Origin: Candidatus Mycobacterium wuenschmannii
GTDB taxonomy: Bacteria; Actinomycetota; Actinomycetes; Mycobacteriales; Mycobacteriaceae
DNA: 64,000 bases
Direction: 5' to 3'
Assembly (NCBI RefSeq): GCF_030252325.1
Contig: NZ_CP126981.1
Coordinates: forward strand, 1,054,001-1,118,000
Below, piece by piece: positions 12,285 to 20,031 of the stretch (the stretch's first letter is position 1; each line of letters opens with the position of its first letter). The notes under the pieces were generated by a model. That model was not told the origin of the DNA, made no database searches, and saw only the letters and a list, made by a program, of their open reading frames with translations. Position numbers and translations under genes: made by a program.

Positions 12285-12965
12285 TCACCCCTGCTGAACG
12301 ACGTTGTCGATGCCGGACTTCCCGATCTTCGGCGACCCGCCGTGGTAGGTGACCTGGTTCCCGGAGCCCGAGGCTTCGATCGCGTCGGCGGTGTCGATAC
12401 TGATCTGATTCTGAATTCCGGAGACGATCAATCGCGCGCAGTGGCCGGTGATGGTGACGTTGTTGGTGATTCCGCTGACGCTGATCGATCCTCCGCTGCA
12501 GGCGATGGTCCGGGCTTCGCTGATGCCGGACACGGTGATGTTCTCACCGGCCGGAGCCTTCGTCACCGACGTGGCGGGTGCGGTCGGCAGGGCCGCGGAC
12601 GCGGTGGTGCGCGGCACTCGCACGGACGTACTCGGGCCGGGCGTCGAGAAACTCGGTATAGACGGAAAGGTGCTGCGAGACACGTGATGCGCACTGAAGA
12701 GGAAGATCGCGATCGGTAGACACATCACGCCAATCACGAACAGCGCAAGCAGAATCCAGCGCGTCCGACCCCCTCGCCGGGGCCCGGTCGACGGGTACTG
12801 GATGGTGGCGTCGTAGGGCAACGCCGGTGGCGGCAATGGCGGGCCGGACGGCGGCGCCCACTTGCTGGGGGGCTGATAGGCGGCAGCCTCGGAAGCGCGG
12901 GCCGCGTCCGTCAGCGGCTGCTCCAGCTCCCGGATCCGGGCCTCCGGATCATCCTCGGATTTCAT
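12285..12965 (-). CDS. DUF3060 membrane-anchored protein
   Basis: The 226-residue protein has a Pro-rich cytoplasmic N-terminus with basic RRGGRTRW before one membrane helix (about 70-90, ILLALFVIGVMCLPIAIFLF), then a Ser/Thr/Pro linker. The C-terminal domain repeats a short unit (VSGI, SVSGI, IVSGI) about every 20 residues, which suggests a small beta-solenoid, and has a Cys pair (ACSGG, GHCARL). This is the DUF3060 pattern known from mycobacterial surface proteins; its function is not established. It converges with the TauE-like gene with a 4-base gap. Confidence 0.8.
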   Translation of the reverse strand: MKSEDDPEARIRELEQPLTDAARASEAAAYQPPSKWAPPSGPPLPPPALPYDATIQYPSTGPRRGGRTRWILLALFVIGVMCLPIAIFLFSAHHVSRSTFPSIPSFSTPGPSTSVRVPRTTASAALPTAPATSVTKAPAGENITVSGISEARTIACSGGSISVSGITNNVTITGHCARLIVSGIQNQISIDTADAIEASGSGNQVTYHGGSPKIGKSGIDNVVQQG

Positions 12966-13029
12966 TCACCGATGCTCGCATACCGGGAACACGGCTAAAA
13001 GGTCATTCGCATTCGGTAATTTCTGCAGC

Positions 13030-14046
13030 GTGCCCGACTTAGCCAACCGCCAGATCCTGCTGCGCCGCCGTCCGAGCGGGCTGGTCCAGCCGGGGGATAC
13101 CGAGCTCGTGACCACGCCTGCGCCCGAGCCCGTGGAGGGCGAGGCACTCGTCCGCACCACGTACGTCGGCCTCGACGCCGCAGTGCGCACCTGGCTCAAC
13201 GACCAACAGGGCTACCTTCCGCCGGTACAGCTGGGCGAGGTCATCCGAGCGGCCGGGATCGGCGAGGTTGTGTCGTCCCGGTGTGACGCCTACCAGGTGG
13301 GCGATGTGATCACCACACTCACCGGCTTTCAGGAGTACGTCATCATCCGCGACGACGTATTCAGCACGCCGATTCCCGGTGAAAGCGACCAGCTGGCGAT
13401 CATGTCGGTCTACGGCCCGACCGGTGCGACGGCTTACATCGGGATGACCGACGTCGGTAAGCCGCAGCCCGGCGACACCGTGGTGGTGTCGGCGGCCGCG
13501 GGTGCGACGGGGTCGATCGCCGGCCAGATCGCGAAGATCGCCGGCGCGCGGGTGGTGGGCATTGCGGGCGGCCCCGAGAAGTGCCGGGCGGTGGTCGACG
13601 ACTTCGGGTTCGACGCCTGCATCGACTACAAGAACGACGACCTGCCCGCGGCATTGAAGCAACATTGCCCCGAACGGGTGAACGTCTACTTCGACAACGT
13701 CGGCGGGCCGATACTCGATGCCGTGCTCGGCCGGCTCGCAATGAACGCCCGAGTTGTGCTGTGCGGCATCATTTCCAGCTACCTCAGCGGCGATCACCCC
13801 GGCCCGGTCAACTACGTGAACCTGCTGTCAAAGACCGCAACCATGCAGGGATTCAACGCGCTTGACCAGTGGGGTCGTTTCGACGAAGCATCGGCCGCGC
13901 TGCGCCAGTGGGGGCACGAGGGCCGAATCAATGCCCGCCAGACCATCTTTGACGGCATCGAGTCGTGCGTCGACGCGCTCAACGGGCTGTTCACCGGAGC
14001 CAACATCGGCAAGATGCTGGTCAAGTTGAGCGAGCCGACAATTTAG
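13030..14046 (+). CDS. NADP-dependent oxidoreductase of the MDR superfamily
   Basis: This 338-residue zinc-free medium-chain reductase belongs to the leukotriene B4 dehydrogenase/alkenal reductase group. The N-terminal segment has RQILLRRRPSG and EGEALVRTTYVGLDAAVRTWL; the Rossmann part has VVVSAAAGATGSIAGQIAKI and VYFDNVGGPILDAVL, both hallmarks of this group. No structural zinc cysteines are seen. It likely reduces alpha,beta-unsaturated aldehydes or ketones with NADPH; the substrate is not predictable. GTG start lies 64 bases from the divergent DUF3060 gene. Confidence 0.87.
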   Translation: MPDLANRQILLRRRPSGLVQPGDTELVTTPAPEPVEGEALVRTTYVGLDAAVRTWLNDQQGYLPPVQLGEVIRAAGIGEVVSSRCDAYQVGDVITTLTGFQEYVIIRDDVFSTPIPGESDQLAIMSVYGPTGATAYIGMTDVGKPQPGDTVVVSAAAGATGSIAGQIAKIAGARVVGIAGGPEKCRAVVDDFGFDACIDYKNDDLPAALKQHCPERVNVYFDNVGGPILDAVLGRLAMNARVVLCGIISSYLSGDHPGPVNYVNLLSKTATMQGFNALDQWGRFDEASAALRQWGHEGRINARQTIFDGIESCVDALNGLFTGANIGKMLVKLSEPTI

Positions 14047-14203
14047 CTCCGCTCCCGGATGCGGGCGCAGGGCGACGCGGCACCGAAGCGCGAGATCGCG
14101 GAAGGTCAGCCGCGCGATCGTGCGGCGTCGTGTTCGGGTTGGGGTACGTCTCGCAGTCTGCTGTAGGCTTTCCCCCTGCTGCCGGTGGTACAACTGGCGG
14201 CGG

Positions 14204-14280
14204 CGGGCTGTGGCGCAGTTTGGTAGCGCACTTGACTGGGGGTCAAGTGGTCGCAGGTTCAAATCCTGTCAGCCCGACCA
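14204..14280 (+). tRNA. tRNA-Pro (anticodon GGG)
   Basis: A full cloverleaf can be drawn. Acceptor CGGGCTG (14204-14210) pairs with CAGCCCG (14270-14276). The D arm is GCGCAGTTTGGTAGCGC. The anticodon arm is CTTGA/TCAAG around loop CTGGGGG with anticodon GGG at 14238-14240. The T arm is GCAGG TTCAAAT CCTGT. The discriminator is A and CCA is encoded at 14278-14280. An antisense reading through this gene gives the familiar spurious peptide GLTGFEPATT and is not a gene. Confidence 0.97.
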
Positions 14281-14332
14281 AGTTCAGAGGCGGTTTCCGA
14301 CCTGCGTGAGCCGGCTTTTTCCTAGCCTGCTC

Positions 14333-14735
14333 GTGTCGAAGAAACTCAACCCGAATCAGGCCGCCTAGGAATCGCTCTCGCCGACGCCGCAACGTCCTCG
14401 CAGCCACCGAAGGCGCGCCGGGGAGATCGGTCAACCGCGGGACATCACCGTCGTTGACGCGGGCGGCAATCTTGTGTCTCACGTGCGGATGGACGGGCGC
14501 CTGACTGGGCAGCGTGTACATCAGCATCAATAAGGCATGGACGGCGCGGTCGTTCGATTTCGCGACCAAAGACCTTGCGGCCGACAGCCAGTCCCGCGTG
14601 CCCGTTGTTCGGCATTCACGTCAGCCACGGCGGTCGGGTGATGATCTTCGGGGCGGAAATCCCCTGCGCGGCAACGGCATAATCGTTTGAAGGCGTCAGA
14701 GTCAGCGGGGGAGACGCCGACCAAGATCGGGATCG
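14333..14735 (+). pseudogene. Degraded DUF336 (GlcG/HbpS-like heme-binding) gene
   Basis: Pieces of one protein appear in three frames. GTG 14333 gives SKKLNPNQAA then a TAG at 14366. The same frame resumes with GEIGQPRDITVVDAGGNLVS and HVRMDG to about 14496. After a frame change and a stop where Trp is expected, LGSVYISINKAWTARSFDFA and TKDLAADSQ run to about 14590. A further shift gives PLFGIHVSHGGRVMIFGAEIP to 14664, then LRGNGIIV, TGA, and GVRVSGGDADQD. The order and motifs match the DUF336 family (GlcG/HbpS). At least four frame breaks and several stops make it non-functional. The C-terminal limit is uncertain and may extend towards 14839. Confidence 0.8.
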
Positions 14736-14980
14736 GTATCACTTCACTTTTCCCGGGGGATCGTTGCGCGCAACGATCCCGACGAGGCGCCGTGGATGCC
14801 GAAGCCGCGTTCACAGCCTACGAATTGACGATTCTGTAGAACCCCGAACTCTCCATCGCATGGGCAGCGGACCGGGTGGGTTGCTTCGAGCGCGACGTTC
14901 AACGACTGCGTCGCATCGGATGACACAAGTCAGAGCACGACTGCTGGGTCGGTCAGCGGCAACGGCCTAGCCTGGAGCGA

Positions 14981-15607
14981 GTGGACTCCTTCGCCGATAC
15001 GCTGTGGCGCCGAAACCAGGACACGGCGGAAGCTGCACTACATCACCCGTTTCTTCGAGGCATCGCGTCAGGAAAATTGCCCCGCGCAGCGTTCGCGCAC
15101 TACGTCGGCCAAGACGCTGCATTTCTCGACGCTTACTGCCGCGCGTACGCGCTCGGATCAGCCAAGAGCCCGGACCGCGAGGGGGTCATGGTGTTCAAGA
15201 CTCTGTTGGACGCCGCAGTCGAGGAGCTTGCCCTGCATCGCGGGTACGCCGACCGCTGGGGCGTCGACCTCGACCCTCCGATAGGCGCTGCAACTGCGGC
15301 GTACACGGACTTCATTTTGGCGGTTGCCGCGCTCGAGCCGGTCGGTCATATCGCGGCGGCGATGGCTCCGTGCCTGCGCCTCTACAGCTATCTGGGTCAG
15401 CAGCTGAATCCGCACACGCAACCTGGCAACCCATTTCGCGAGTGGGTGACGACCTACTCCGACCCCGAGTTCGAGAAGCTTGCTGAACGTCTCGAGGGCC
15501 TGGTCGACCGTTACGGCGGCGACTCAAAGCGCATGACGTTCCTCTACGGCCGAGGTATGGAACTCGAGATGCAATTTTTCAGCAGTTGCGCGCAAGGCGT
15601 GTCGTGA
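14981..15607 (+). CDS. TenA family protein (thiaminase II / aminopyrimidine aminohydrolase-like)
   Basis: This 208-residue all-helical protein has the TenA pattern: HPFLRGIASGKLPRAAFAHY near the N-terminus, QDAAFLDAYCRAYA, Cys131 in APCLRLYSYLG at the catalytic Cys position, and a C-terminal Glu in MELEMQFF. TenA enzymes salvage thiamine pyrimidines by hydrolysis. No thi genes are nearby, so a role in thiamine salvage is inferred from the family only. GTG start with GGAG a few bases upstream. Confidence 0.85.
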   Translation: MDSFADTLWRRNQDTAEAALHHPFLRGIASGKLPRAAFAHYVGQDAAFLDAYCRAYALGSAKSPDREGVMVFKTLLDAAVEELALHRGYADRWGVDLDPPIGAATAAYTDFILAVAALEPVGHIAAAMAPCLRLYSYLGQQLNPHTQPGNPFREWVTTYSDPEFEKLAERLEGLVDRYGGDSKRMTFLYGRGMELEMQFFSSCAQGVS

Positions 15608-15657
15608 GCTTCTGACGACCACGCCGACAAGGGAATACGGCGATATCGGTGTTGGGC

Positions 15658-15698
15658 GGCCGTCGCCGCTATCGGTGCTGACGACGGCGGCGACGGCC
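15658..15698. terminator. Candidate bidirectional terminator between convergent genes
   Basis: GGCCGTCGCCGC (15658-15669) and its exact reverse complement GCGGCGACGGCC (15687-15698) form a 12-base-pair stem with a 17-base loop. It lies in the 100-base gap between the converging tenA-like and GlsB-like genes. There is no clear T tract, as is common for mycobacterial hairpins. Confidence 0.5.
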
Positions 15699-15708
15699 AG
15701 TCAATGTT

Positions 15709-16008
15709 CTAGACGCGCCGCACTACACGAACCAACGACAGCAGGATCACGGCGCCGAAGACCGCGGTGAAGAGGGTGAACCACCATCCCCCGCTGGCGG
15801 TGTCGACGACGAAGCTGAGCAGGAATCCGCCGAGCAGCGCGCCCACCACACCGACAACGATGTCGAGTAGGAGACCTTCTCGGGTTTTCATGATCAGCGA
15901 CGCGATCCATCCCGCAACTGCTCCGATAACGATGTAGCCGATCCAGCCGACACTGGTCACGGTGGTGGACCGGGCCAGCAGTTCGGCAGCTGCCAAATTC
16001 GTACTCAT
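15709..16008 (-). CDS. GlsB/YeaQ/YmgE family small stress membrane protein
   Basis: This 99-residue protein has three to four hydrophobic helices with the family signature GWIGYIVIGAVAGWIASLIM and DIVVGVVGALLGGFLLS. Related proteins are induced in stationary phase or osmotic stress; their biochemical role is unknown. The ATG is preceded by GAGGAGAGGAAG, a strong ribosome binding site. It is divergent from the response regulator, and the 104-base gap holds two G-rich repeats, so the two genes may be regulated together. Confidence 0.85.
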   Translation of the reverse strand: MSTNLAAAELLARSTTVTSVGWIGYIVIGAVAGWIASLIMKTREGLLLDIVVGVVGALLGGFLLSFVVDTASGGWWFTLFTAVFGAVILLSLVRVVRRV

Positions 16009-16066
16009 GATGTCTTCCTCTCCTCAGGGCGCCGAGTCAGCTCGACACATGCGTCCAGACAACCCT

Positions 16067-16101
16067 CCCTAGGGGGGTCCCGGTACACCCCTACGGGGGG
16101 T
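16067..16101 (+). promoter_or_regulatory. Tandem CCCTA(G/C)GGGGGGT repeats before the response regulator
   Basis: CCCTAGGGGGGT at 16067-16078 and CCCTACGGGGGGT at 16089-16101 are near-identical and start 22 bases apart, two helical turns. Each is nearly self-complementary (CCCTA-GGGG). The second ends 11 bases before the response regulator GTG. The arrangement fits a dimeric regulator site, possibly autoregulation or control of the divergent glsB-like gene. No binding protein is known from sequence. Confidence 0.5.
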
Positions 16102-16112
16102 AAGTTCGCCTT

Positions 16113-16775
16113 GTGCCGTCGGACCGTCCCATCACCATTGCGCTGGTCGACGACTACGACATAGTGGTCAAGGGCGTGGCCAATATGTTCGACAACTACC
16201 GCGACCGCGTGGTGATCGCCGAACTCGATGCGACGACCGGGGTCAAGGACCCCGTCGACATCGCGCTTTACGACTCTTTCGCCCAACCTGAATCTGACGA
16301 TCGCGAGATCACCACGCTGATCAACAACCCTCGCGCCCATCGAGTCGTGGTGTACACGTGGAACTTTCATCCCGACCTGATCGCCAGCGCACGCCAGCAC
16401 GGCGCGCACGGCTACCTGTCGAAGACGTTGCCGGCGCGAGAACTGGTCGCTGCCCTTGAGGCCGTTCACGCCGGCGAACTGGTCATCAGCGAGCCTGGGC
16501 CGCGAGCACGCAGCGCCCCGAATCTGGATTGGCCGGGCCGCACGGAGGGGTTGAGCGATCGTGAATCCGAGGTGTTGGCTTTGATCACCCAGGGTAAGAG
16601 CAACGCCGACGTCGCTCGGCTGACGTATCTGAGTCCCAATACGGTCAAGTCCTACATCCGCAGTATCTATCGCAAGATCAACGTGGGCAGCCGCACCCAG
16701 GCGGTGCTGTGGGGAGTTCGGCACGGTTTTACCCCCGACCACCATCGCATCGACCATTGGAAGGGCGGGCCGTGA
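16113..16775 (+). CDS. Orphan NarL/LuxR-type response regulator
   Basis: The 220-residue protein has a receiver domain (about 1-125) with acidic pair Asp13/Asp14, likely phospho-acceptor Asp54 in ALYDSF and Lys in YLSKTL. The C-terminal LuxR helix-turn-helix (about 145-205) contains LSDRESEVLALITQGKSNAD and SPNTVKSYIRSIYRKI. The receiver is somewhat atypical: DIALYDSF replaces the usual hydrophobic strand plus D. No sensor kinase is adjacent, so its input is unknown. GTG start, 12 bases after the tandem repeats. Confidence 0.87.
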   Translation: MPSDRPITIALVDDYDIVVKGVANMFDNYRDRVVIAELDATTGVKDPVDIALYDSFAQPESDDREITTLINNPRAHRVVVYTWNFHPDLIASARQHGAHGYLSKTLPARELVAALEAVHAGELVISEPGPRARSAPNLDWPGRTEGLSDRESEVLALITQGKSNADVARLTYLSPNTVKSYIRSIYRKINVGSRTQAVLWGVRHGFTPDHHRIDHWKGGP

Positions 16776-16800
16776 CGACATCTAGCCCGTTGGCCCACTC

Positions 16801-16824
16801 GTTTGGTGGCTAAGGGATCGGGTA
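16801..16824 (+). promoter_or_regulatory. SigF-like promoter before GAF-ANTAR gene
   Basis: GTTT (16801-16804), 15 bases, GGGTA (16820-16824) fits the mycobacterial SigF consensus GTTT-N15-17-GGGTA. It lies 47 bases before the ATG of the GAF-ANTAR gene. The match is by eye. Confidence 0.5.
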
Positions 16825-16871
16825 CGCACTGATCCCGCCGCTGGCAGCGAGCAACCTGCAACAATCGCGTC

Positions 16872-17639
16872 ATGTCTGGTGCCGCTACTGACTCCATACC
16901 CACCCGTGACGGCCGCGAGGGCGATTTGGCGTCGGGACTCGATGGTCTGGACATTCTGGATGACACCGCGTTTGACGCACTGACCGTTCTGAGCCGGGCG
17001 CTGCACCTGCGCGAGGCGGACCTGGAGGACACGCTGCGCGCCGTGTTGGAGTCGGCTACCACGGTGATGCCCGCCGCCGGGCATGCCGGACTTAACCTGT
17101 ACGTCAAGGGGCGTTTCACTCCGCAGGCCACGGTCGGTTCGGCGCCGCCCGCGCTCGACGACCTTCAGAAGCGCACCGGCGAGGGCCCGTGCATCGAATC
17201 CTCCCGTAGCCAGGTCACCGTCAATATTGATGACCTGCAGGCAGATTCGCGCTGGCCGGCGTTCTCGGCCGCGGCGATCTCTCAGGGTGTGCACTCCATG
17301 TTGTGCCTGCCGCTGTGGGTGACCGACGAGATGCTGGGCTCGCTGAGCCTGTACGGGACCGCGCCGCGCGCCTTTCGTGACTCGGATCGCCGGCTGGCCG
17401 AGCTGTATGCCACCCACGCGGCGCTGGCGCTGTCCGCCGCGCAACGAACCGACCAGCTGCGACGGGCGATGGCCAGTCGCGACGTGATTGGGCAGGCGAA
17501 GGGCATCTTGATGGAGCGTCACCGCGTCACAGCCGACCAAGCCTTCCTGCTGCTCAAGACGCAGTCGCAGCGAGTCAATCGCAAATTGGTCGAGGTCGCC
17601 GAGACGGTGGCCGCGACCGGGGTGCTGCCTGACGCCTGA
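16872..17639 (+). CDS. GAF and ANTAR domain RNA-binding antiterminator
   Basis: The 255-residue protein has a GAF sensor domain (about 50-185; GEGPCIESSRSQVTVNIDD, MLCLPLWVTDEMLGSLSLYG) and a C-terminal ANTAR domain (about 195-250; VIGQAKGILMERHRVTADQA). ANTAR domains bind paired RNA hairpins to prevent termination, and mycobacterial GAF-ANTAR proteins are common stress regulators. The ligand is unknown. A SigF-like promoter string precedes it, and downstream lie a CsbD-like and a STAS gene, consistent with a general stress group. Confidence 0.88.
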   Translation: MSGAATDSIPTRDGREGDLASGLDGLDILDDTAFDALTVLSRALHLREADLEDTLRAVLESATTVMPAAGHAGLNLYVKGRFTPQATVGSAPPALDDLQKRTGEGPCIESSRSQVTVNIDDLQADSRWPAFSAAAISQGVHSMLCLPLWVTDEMLGSLSLYGTAPRAFRDSDRRLAELYATHAALALSAAQRTDQLRRAMASRDVIGQAKGILMERHRVTADQAFLLLKTQSQRVNRKLVEVAETVAATGVLPDA

Positions 17640-17712
17640 GACGGCGGCGTCGAAATCGACGTCAAAGACCAGCGCATCCGCATTCCCGGGCCGTGCCCGT
17701 GAGCCACGCCTC

Positions 17713-17737
17713 GTTTTCAAACGGTGTCAGCCGGGTA
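17713..17737 (+). promoter_or_regulatory. SigF-like promoter before CsbD-like gene
   Basis: GTTT (17713-17716), 16 bases, GGGTA (17733-17737) fits the SigF consensus and lies 44 bases before the ATG at 17782. CsbD-type genes are often controlled by general stress sigma factors, which supports the reading. Confidence 0.5.
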
Positions 17738-17781
17738 AATGTCGGTGCTTCTCTTCAGCACACGAGGTGAAAGGACCGAAC

Positions 17782-18012
17782 ATGGGTGACAGTGGACCCG
17801 AGGAAGCCGTCAAGGGCATCGTCGAGGACGTCAAAGGTAAGGCCAAAGAGGTCGCGGGAATCGTGACCGACAACGCGGACCTGCGCGAAGAGGGTCGCGC
17901 GCAGCAGGACAAGGCCGAAGCCGCGCGTGACGTCGCCAAGAAAGAGGCTGAGGCCGATGCCGCCCGCGCCGCCGAGAAGGCTGCGGAAGCCCGCCAAAAG
18001 GCCGCTGAGTAG
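17782..18012 (+). CDS. CsbD-like small stress protein (microaggregate-binding protein type)
   Basis: The 76-residue hydrophilic protein is rich in Ala, Glu and Lys and almost certainly helical. It opens with GPEEAVKGIVEDVKGKAKEV, the CsbD-like signature, followed by charged heptad-like repeats to the end. ATG at 17782 is chosen because AAAGGAC precedes it; an in-frame GTG 15 bases upstream is weaker. A close paralogue lies at 56082-56318. Function is unknown; CsbD proteins are general stress proteins. Confidence 0.82.
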   Translation: MGDSGPEEAVKGIVEDVKGKAKEVAGIVTDNADLREEGRAQQDKAEAARDVAKKEAEADAARAAEKAAEARQKAAE

Positions 18013-18102
18013 GGACAATCCGAGCGGCCGCGCCGACAACGGTGTCGCGTGGCCGCTCGGCTATCTCCGCACACGGTCACACGATTATCTGGGAGGGCCG
18101 CT

Positions 18103-18489
18103 GTGCCGATAAATACGCTGGACTCGTCCAGCCGCTTTGCCGTACTGCGCCGGCACGAGAACGACGTCCTCATCGTCTCGGTCCGCGGCGGCCTCGATGA
18201 GGTCACCGCGCCGTCGCTGGCCACCCAACTCGACGAGTCGATGATCCACCAGCCCCGGGTGTTGATCGTCGACCTGACCGCGGTGCACTTCATGTCCACC
18301 TCGGGCATCAGCCTGCTTGTCGAAATGCAGCGTCTGACGCGGTCGACCTCGGCGACGCTGCGGGTAGTCGCAGATGGCCCGGCCACCAGCCGACCGATGC
18401 ATTTGTTGGGCGTCGAGCGATTGATCGAGCTGTATCCCAGTATGCGAGAGGCCATCTGCGGACACCGCGACGGCGAGGCCCGCCTCTGA
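18103..18489 (+). CDS. STAS-domain anti-sigma factor antagonist
   Basis: The 128-residue single-domain protein has the STAS fold pattern: LIVSVRGGLDEVTAPSLATQL, then VLIVDLTAVHFMSTSGISLL, where Ser/Thr 65-67 sit at the phosphorylation site used by SpoIIAA-like antagonists. Such proteins release sigma factors (SigF in mycobacteria) by binding their anti-sigma kinases. GTG start with GGGAGGG 7 bases upstream. With SigF-like promoters just upstream, a feedback role in SigF control is possible but not shown. Confidence 0.87.
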   Translation: MPINTLDSSSRFAVLRRHENDVLIVSVRGGLDEVTAPSLATQLDESMIHQPRVLIVDLTAVHFMSTSGISLLVEMQRLTRSTSATLRVVADGPATSRPMHLLGVERLIELYPSMREAICGHRDGEARL

Positions 18490-18957
18490 CACTCGTTGCG
18501 TTATCGAAGCCGCGCCTCGGGCGGCTCACAACGCGAGTACCGCCGGCACGCCCGCGACTACAGACTTGCGGGATCTGAAGCCGTTGAGCACACAGCGGCG
18601 GCCGAATGTGGCATTGCAGAACACCCGCGGGCACCGTCCTCTGCCAGCTGGTTAGCGGCCCATTCTGTCGGCAATCGCCGCCCAATCCGCCCTCACGCTT
18701 AGACCCCACCCGGATCGGGTAACTACCCATTGTCGTAGAGCGACACGCCAGAACCGCGGTTGACCCTGCGACAGTCCCGGAGTTGACGTGCGGATGACCG
18801 CGCGTGTGCGCTGCACACCGCGACCGGTTGCTTGTCGGCAGCAATACCGTTGTCGCAACGAAGTTTTGGCGTCGAATCACGCGACCGCGCATGGTCGCCC
18901 ACGGCGCAGACCGCGTACCGGCGTCGACCCCTCTCGTGACGGGAGGACGCATCCCCG
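18490..18957. other. Non-coding gap of 468 bases
   Basis: No reading frame with protein-like composition was found on either strand. The only structure seen is a short palindrome GGGTA-AC-TACCC at 18717-18728 and a ribosome binding site GGGAGGA just before the following ATG. It presumably holds the promoter of the carbohydrate cluster. Confidence 0.6.
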
Positions 18958-20031
18958 ATGATCGACATCTCGCCCAGTGGCCACACGGCGATCTCAGATA
19001 CCCATGGTCGTCCGCACGTCGACGAAGAGCTCGCAGAGTGGTTGCGGCGGAACACATTACAGCACGGCGTCGTCTCGCTGACATCGACGCTATCAGCAGC
19101 AACCGCGCTGTCGGAGCGGAATATTCGTCCCGGAGGTGGACGGACCTACGCCTACCTGTCGGCGCTGGTGACGGCGGGTTTCGTCGACGCCACCGTCGCG
19201 CGTGTCATCGAACCGCACCTCGATGCGCACGCCATCCTGCATCAGGCGGGCCTTTCCGCGCTGATCCCCAGAATCGATGCCGACGAAGCTGCGACCTGGG
19301 GAGTGTTCGCCGCGAACGCGGCTGGACATCACCTCGAGGCGCACCGCGACGACCTCGGGTGGACGCTCAGCGGCACCAAACCCTGGTGCTCACTGGCACA
19401 GTCGCTATCCCACGCCGTCATCACCGCAGACCTACCCGGCGGAGGCTCCGGCGCGTTCGCCGTCCGACTGGACCGGGAAAGCGTCACGCCGCTTCCGGCT
19501 CGGTGGGTTTCGCGTGGGCTGTCCGAGGTGGTCAGCACCGGCATCCGGATTGACGGGCTGCCTGCGATTCAGGTCGGTGACGCCGGGTGGTACCTCACCC
19601 GCCCCGGCTTCAGCTGGGGCGCCATCGGGGTCGCCGCGGTGTGGTTCGGCATCGCGCTGGGTCTCTACGACCACATGTGTCAACAGGTTGACCGGCGCCC
19701 GCCTGATCAACTCGCGCTGGCAGACATGGGAACCGTCGACTACGACCTCTTTGCGGCGCAGCTCAGCCTGCACCACGCAGCGGACGAGATCGATGCCGGC
19801 CGAGCGGTCGGCGATAAGGGCGACATCCTCGCTCTTCGGGTGCGCGCCGTCGTCGCGCGGATGGTGCACAACGTCCTTACCGTCGTCGGTGCGGCGCTCG
19901 GACCTGGGCCGCTGACCCAGGATGAGGAGTACGCCCGGCGTACGGCCGATCTCACCGTGTACGTCCGGCAACATCACGGCGAGCGTGACTTGGTACGCCT
20001 GGCCGAGCTACTGCGGAGCACACCGTGCTGA
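18958..20031 (+). CDS. Acyl-CoA dehydrogenase-like flavoprotein, first gene of carbohydrate cluster
   Basis: The 357-residue protein follows the acyl-CoA dehydrogenase fold: a weak N-terminal helical domain, the beta domain with GWTLSGTKPWCSLAQSLSHA, and a C-terminal helical domain around FSWGAIGVAAVWFGIALGLY. The usual C-terminal signature with a clear catalytic Glu was not found, so it may act on an unusual substrate or be a binding protein. Its stop overlaps the PIG-L/methyltransferase gene by 7 bases, tying it to sugar chemistry and not to beta-oxidation. The reaction is unknown. Confidence 0.75.
   Translation: MIDISPSGHTAISDTHGRPHVDEELAEWLRRNTLQHGVVSLTSTLSAATALSERNIRPGGGRTYAYLSALVTAGFVDATVARVIEPHLDAHAILHQAGLSALIPRIDADEAATWGVFAANAAGHHLEAHRDDLGWTLSGTKPWCSLAQSLSHAVITADLPGGGSGAFAVRLDRESVTPLPARWVSRGLSEVVSTGIRIDGLPAIQVGDAGWYLTRPGFSWGAIGVAAVWFGIALGLYDHMCQQVDRRPPDQLALADMGTVDYDLFAAQLSLHHAADEIDAGRAVGDKGDILALRVRAVVARMVHNVLTVVGAALGPGPLTQDEEYARRTADLTVYVRQHHGERDLVRLAELLRSTPC

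Noticed and set aside
14243..14569. Minus-strand reading frame over tRNA-Pro ending in GLTGFEPATT
   Set aside because: It is the well-known spurious translation of a tRNA antisense strand and also covers the DUF336 pseudogene.
14204..14980. Integrated element at tRNA-Pro
   Set aside because: No integrase, no repeat of the tRNA 3' end and no phage genes were found downstream; only a decayed DUF336 gene is present.
18496..18702. Short plus-strand frame in the gap before the carbohydrate cluster
   Set aside because: Arg/Ala/His-rich composition with no ribosome binding site; typical random frame in GC-rich DNA.
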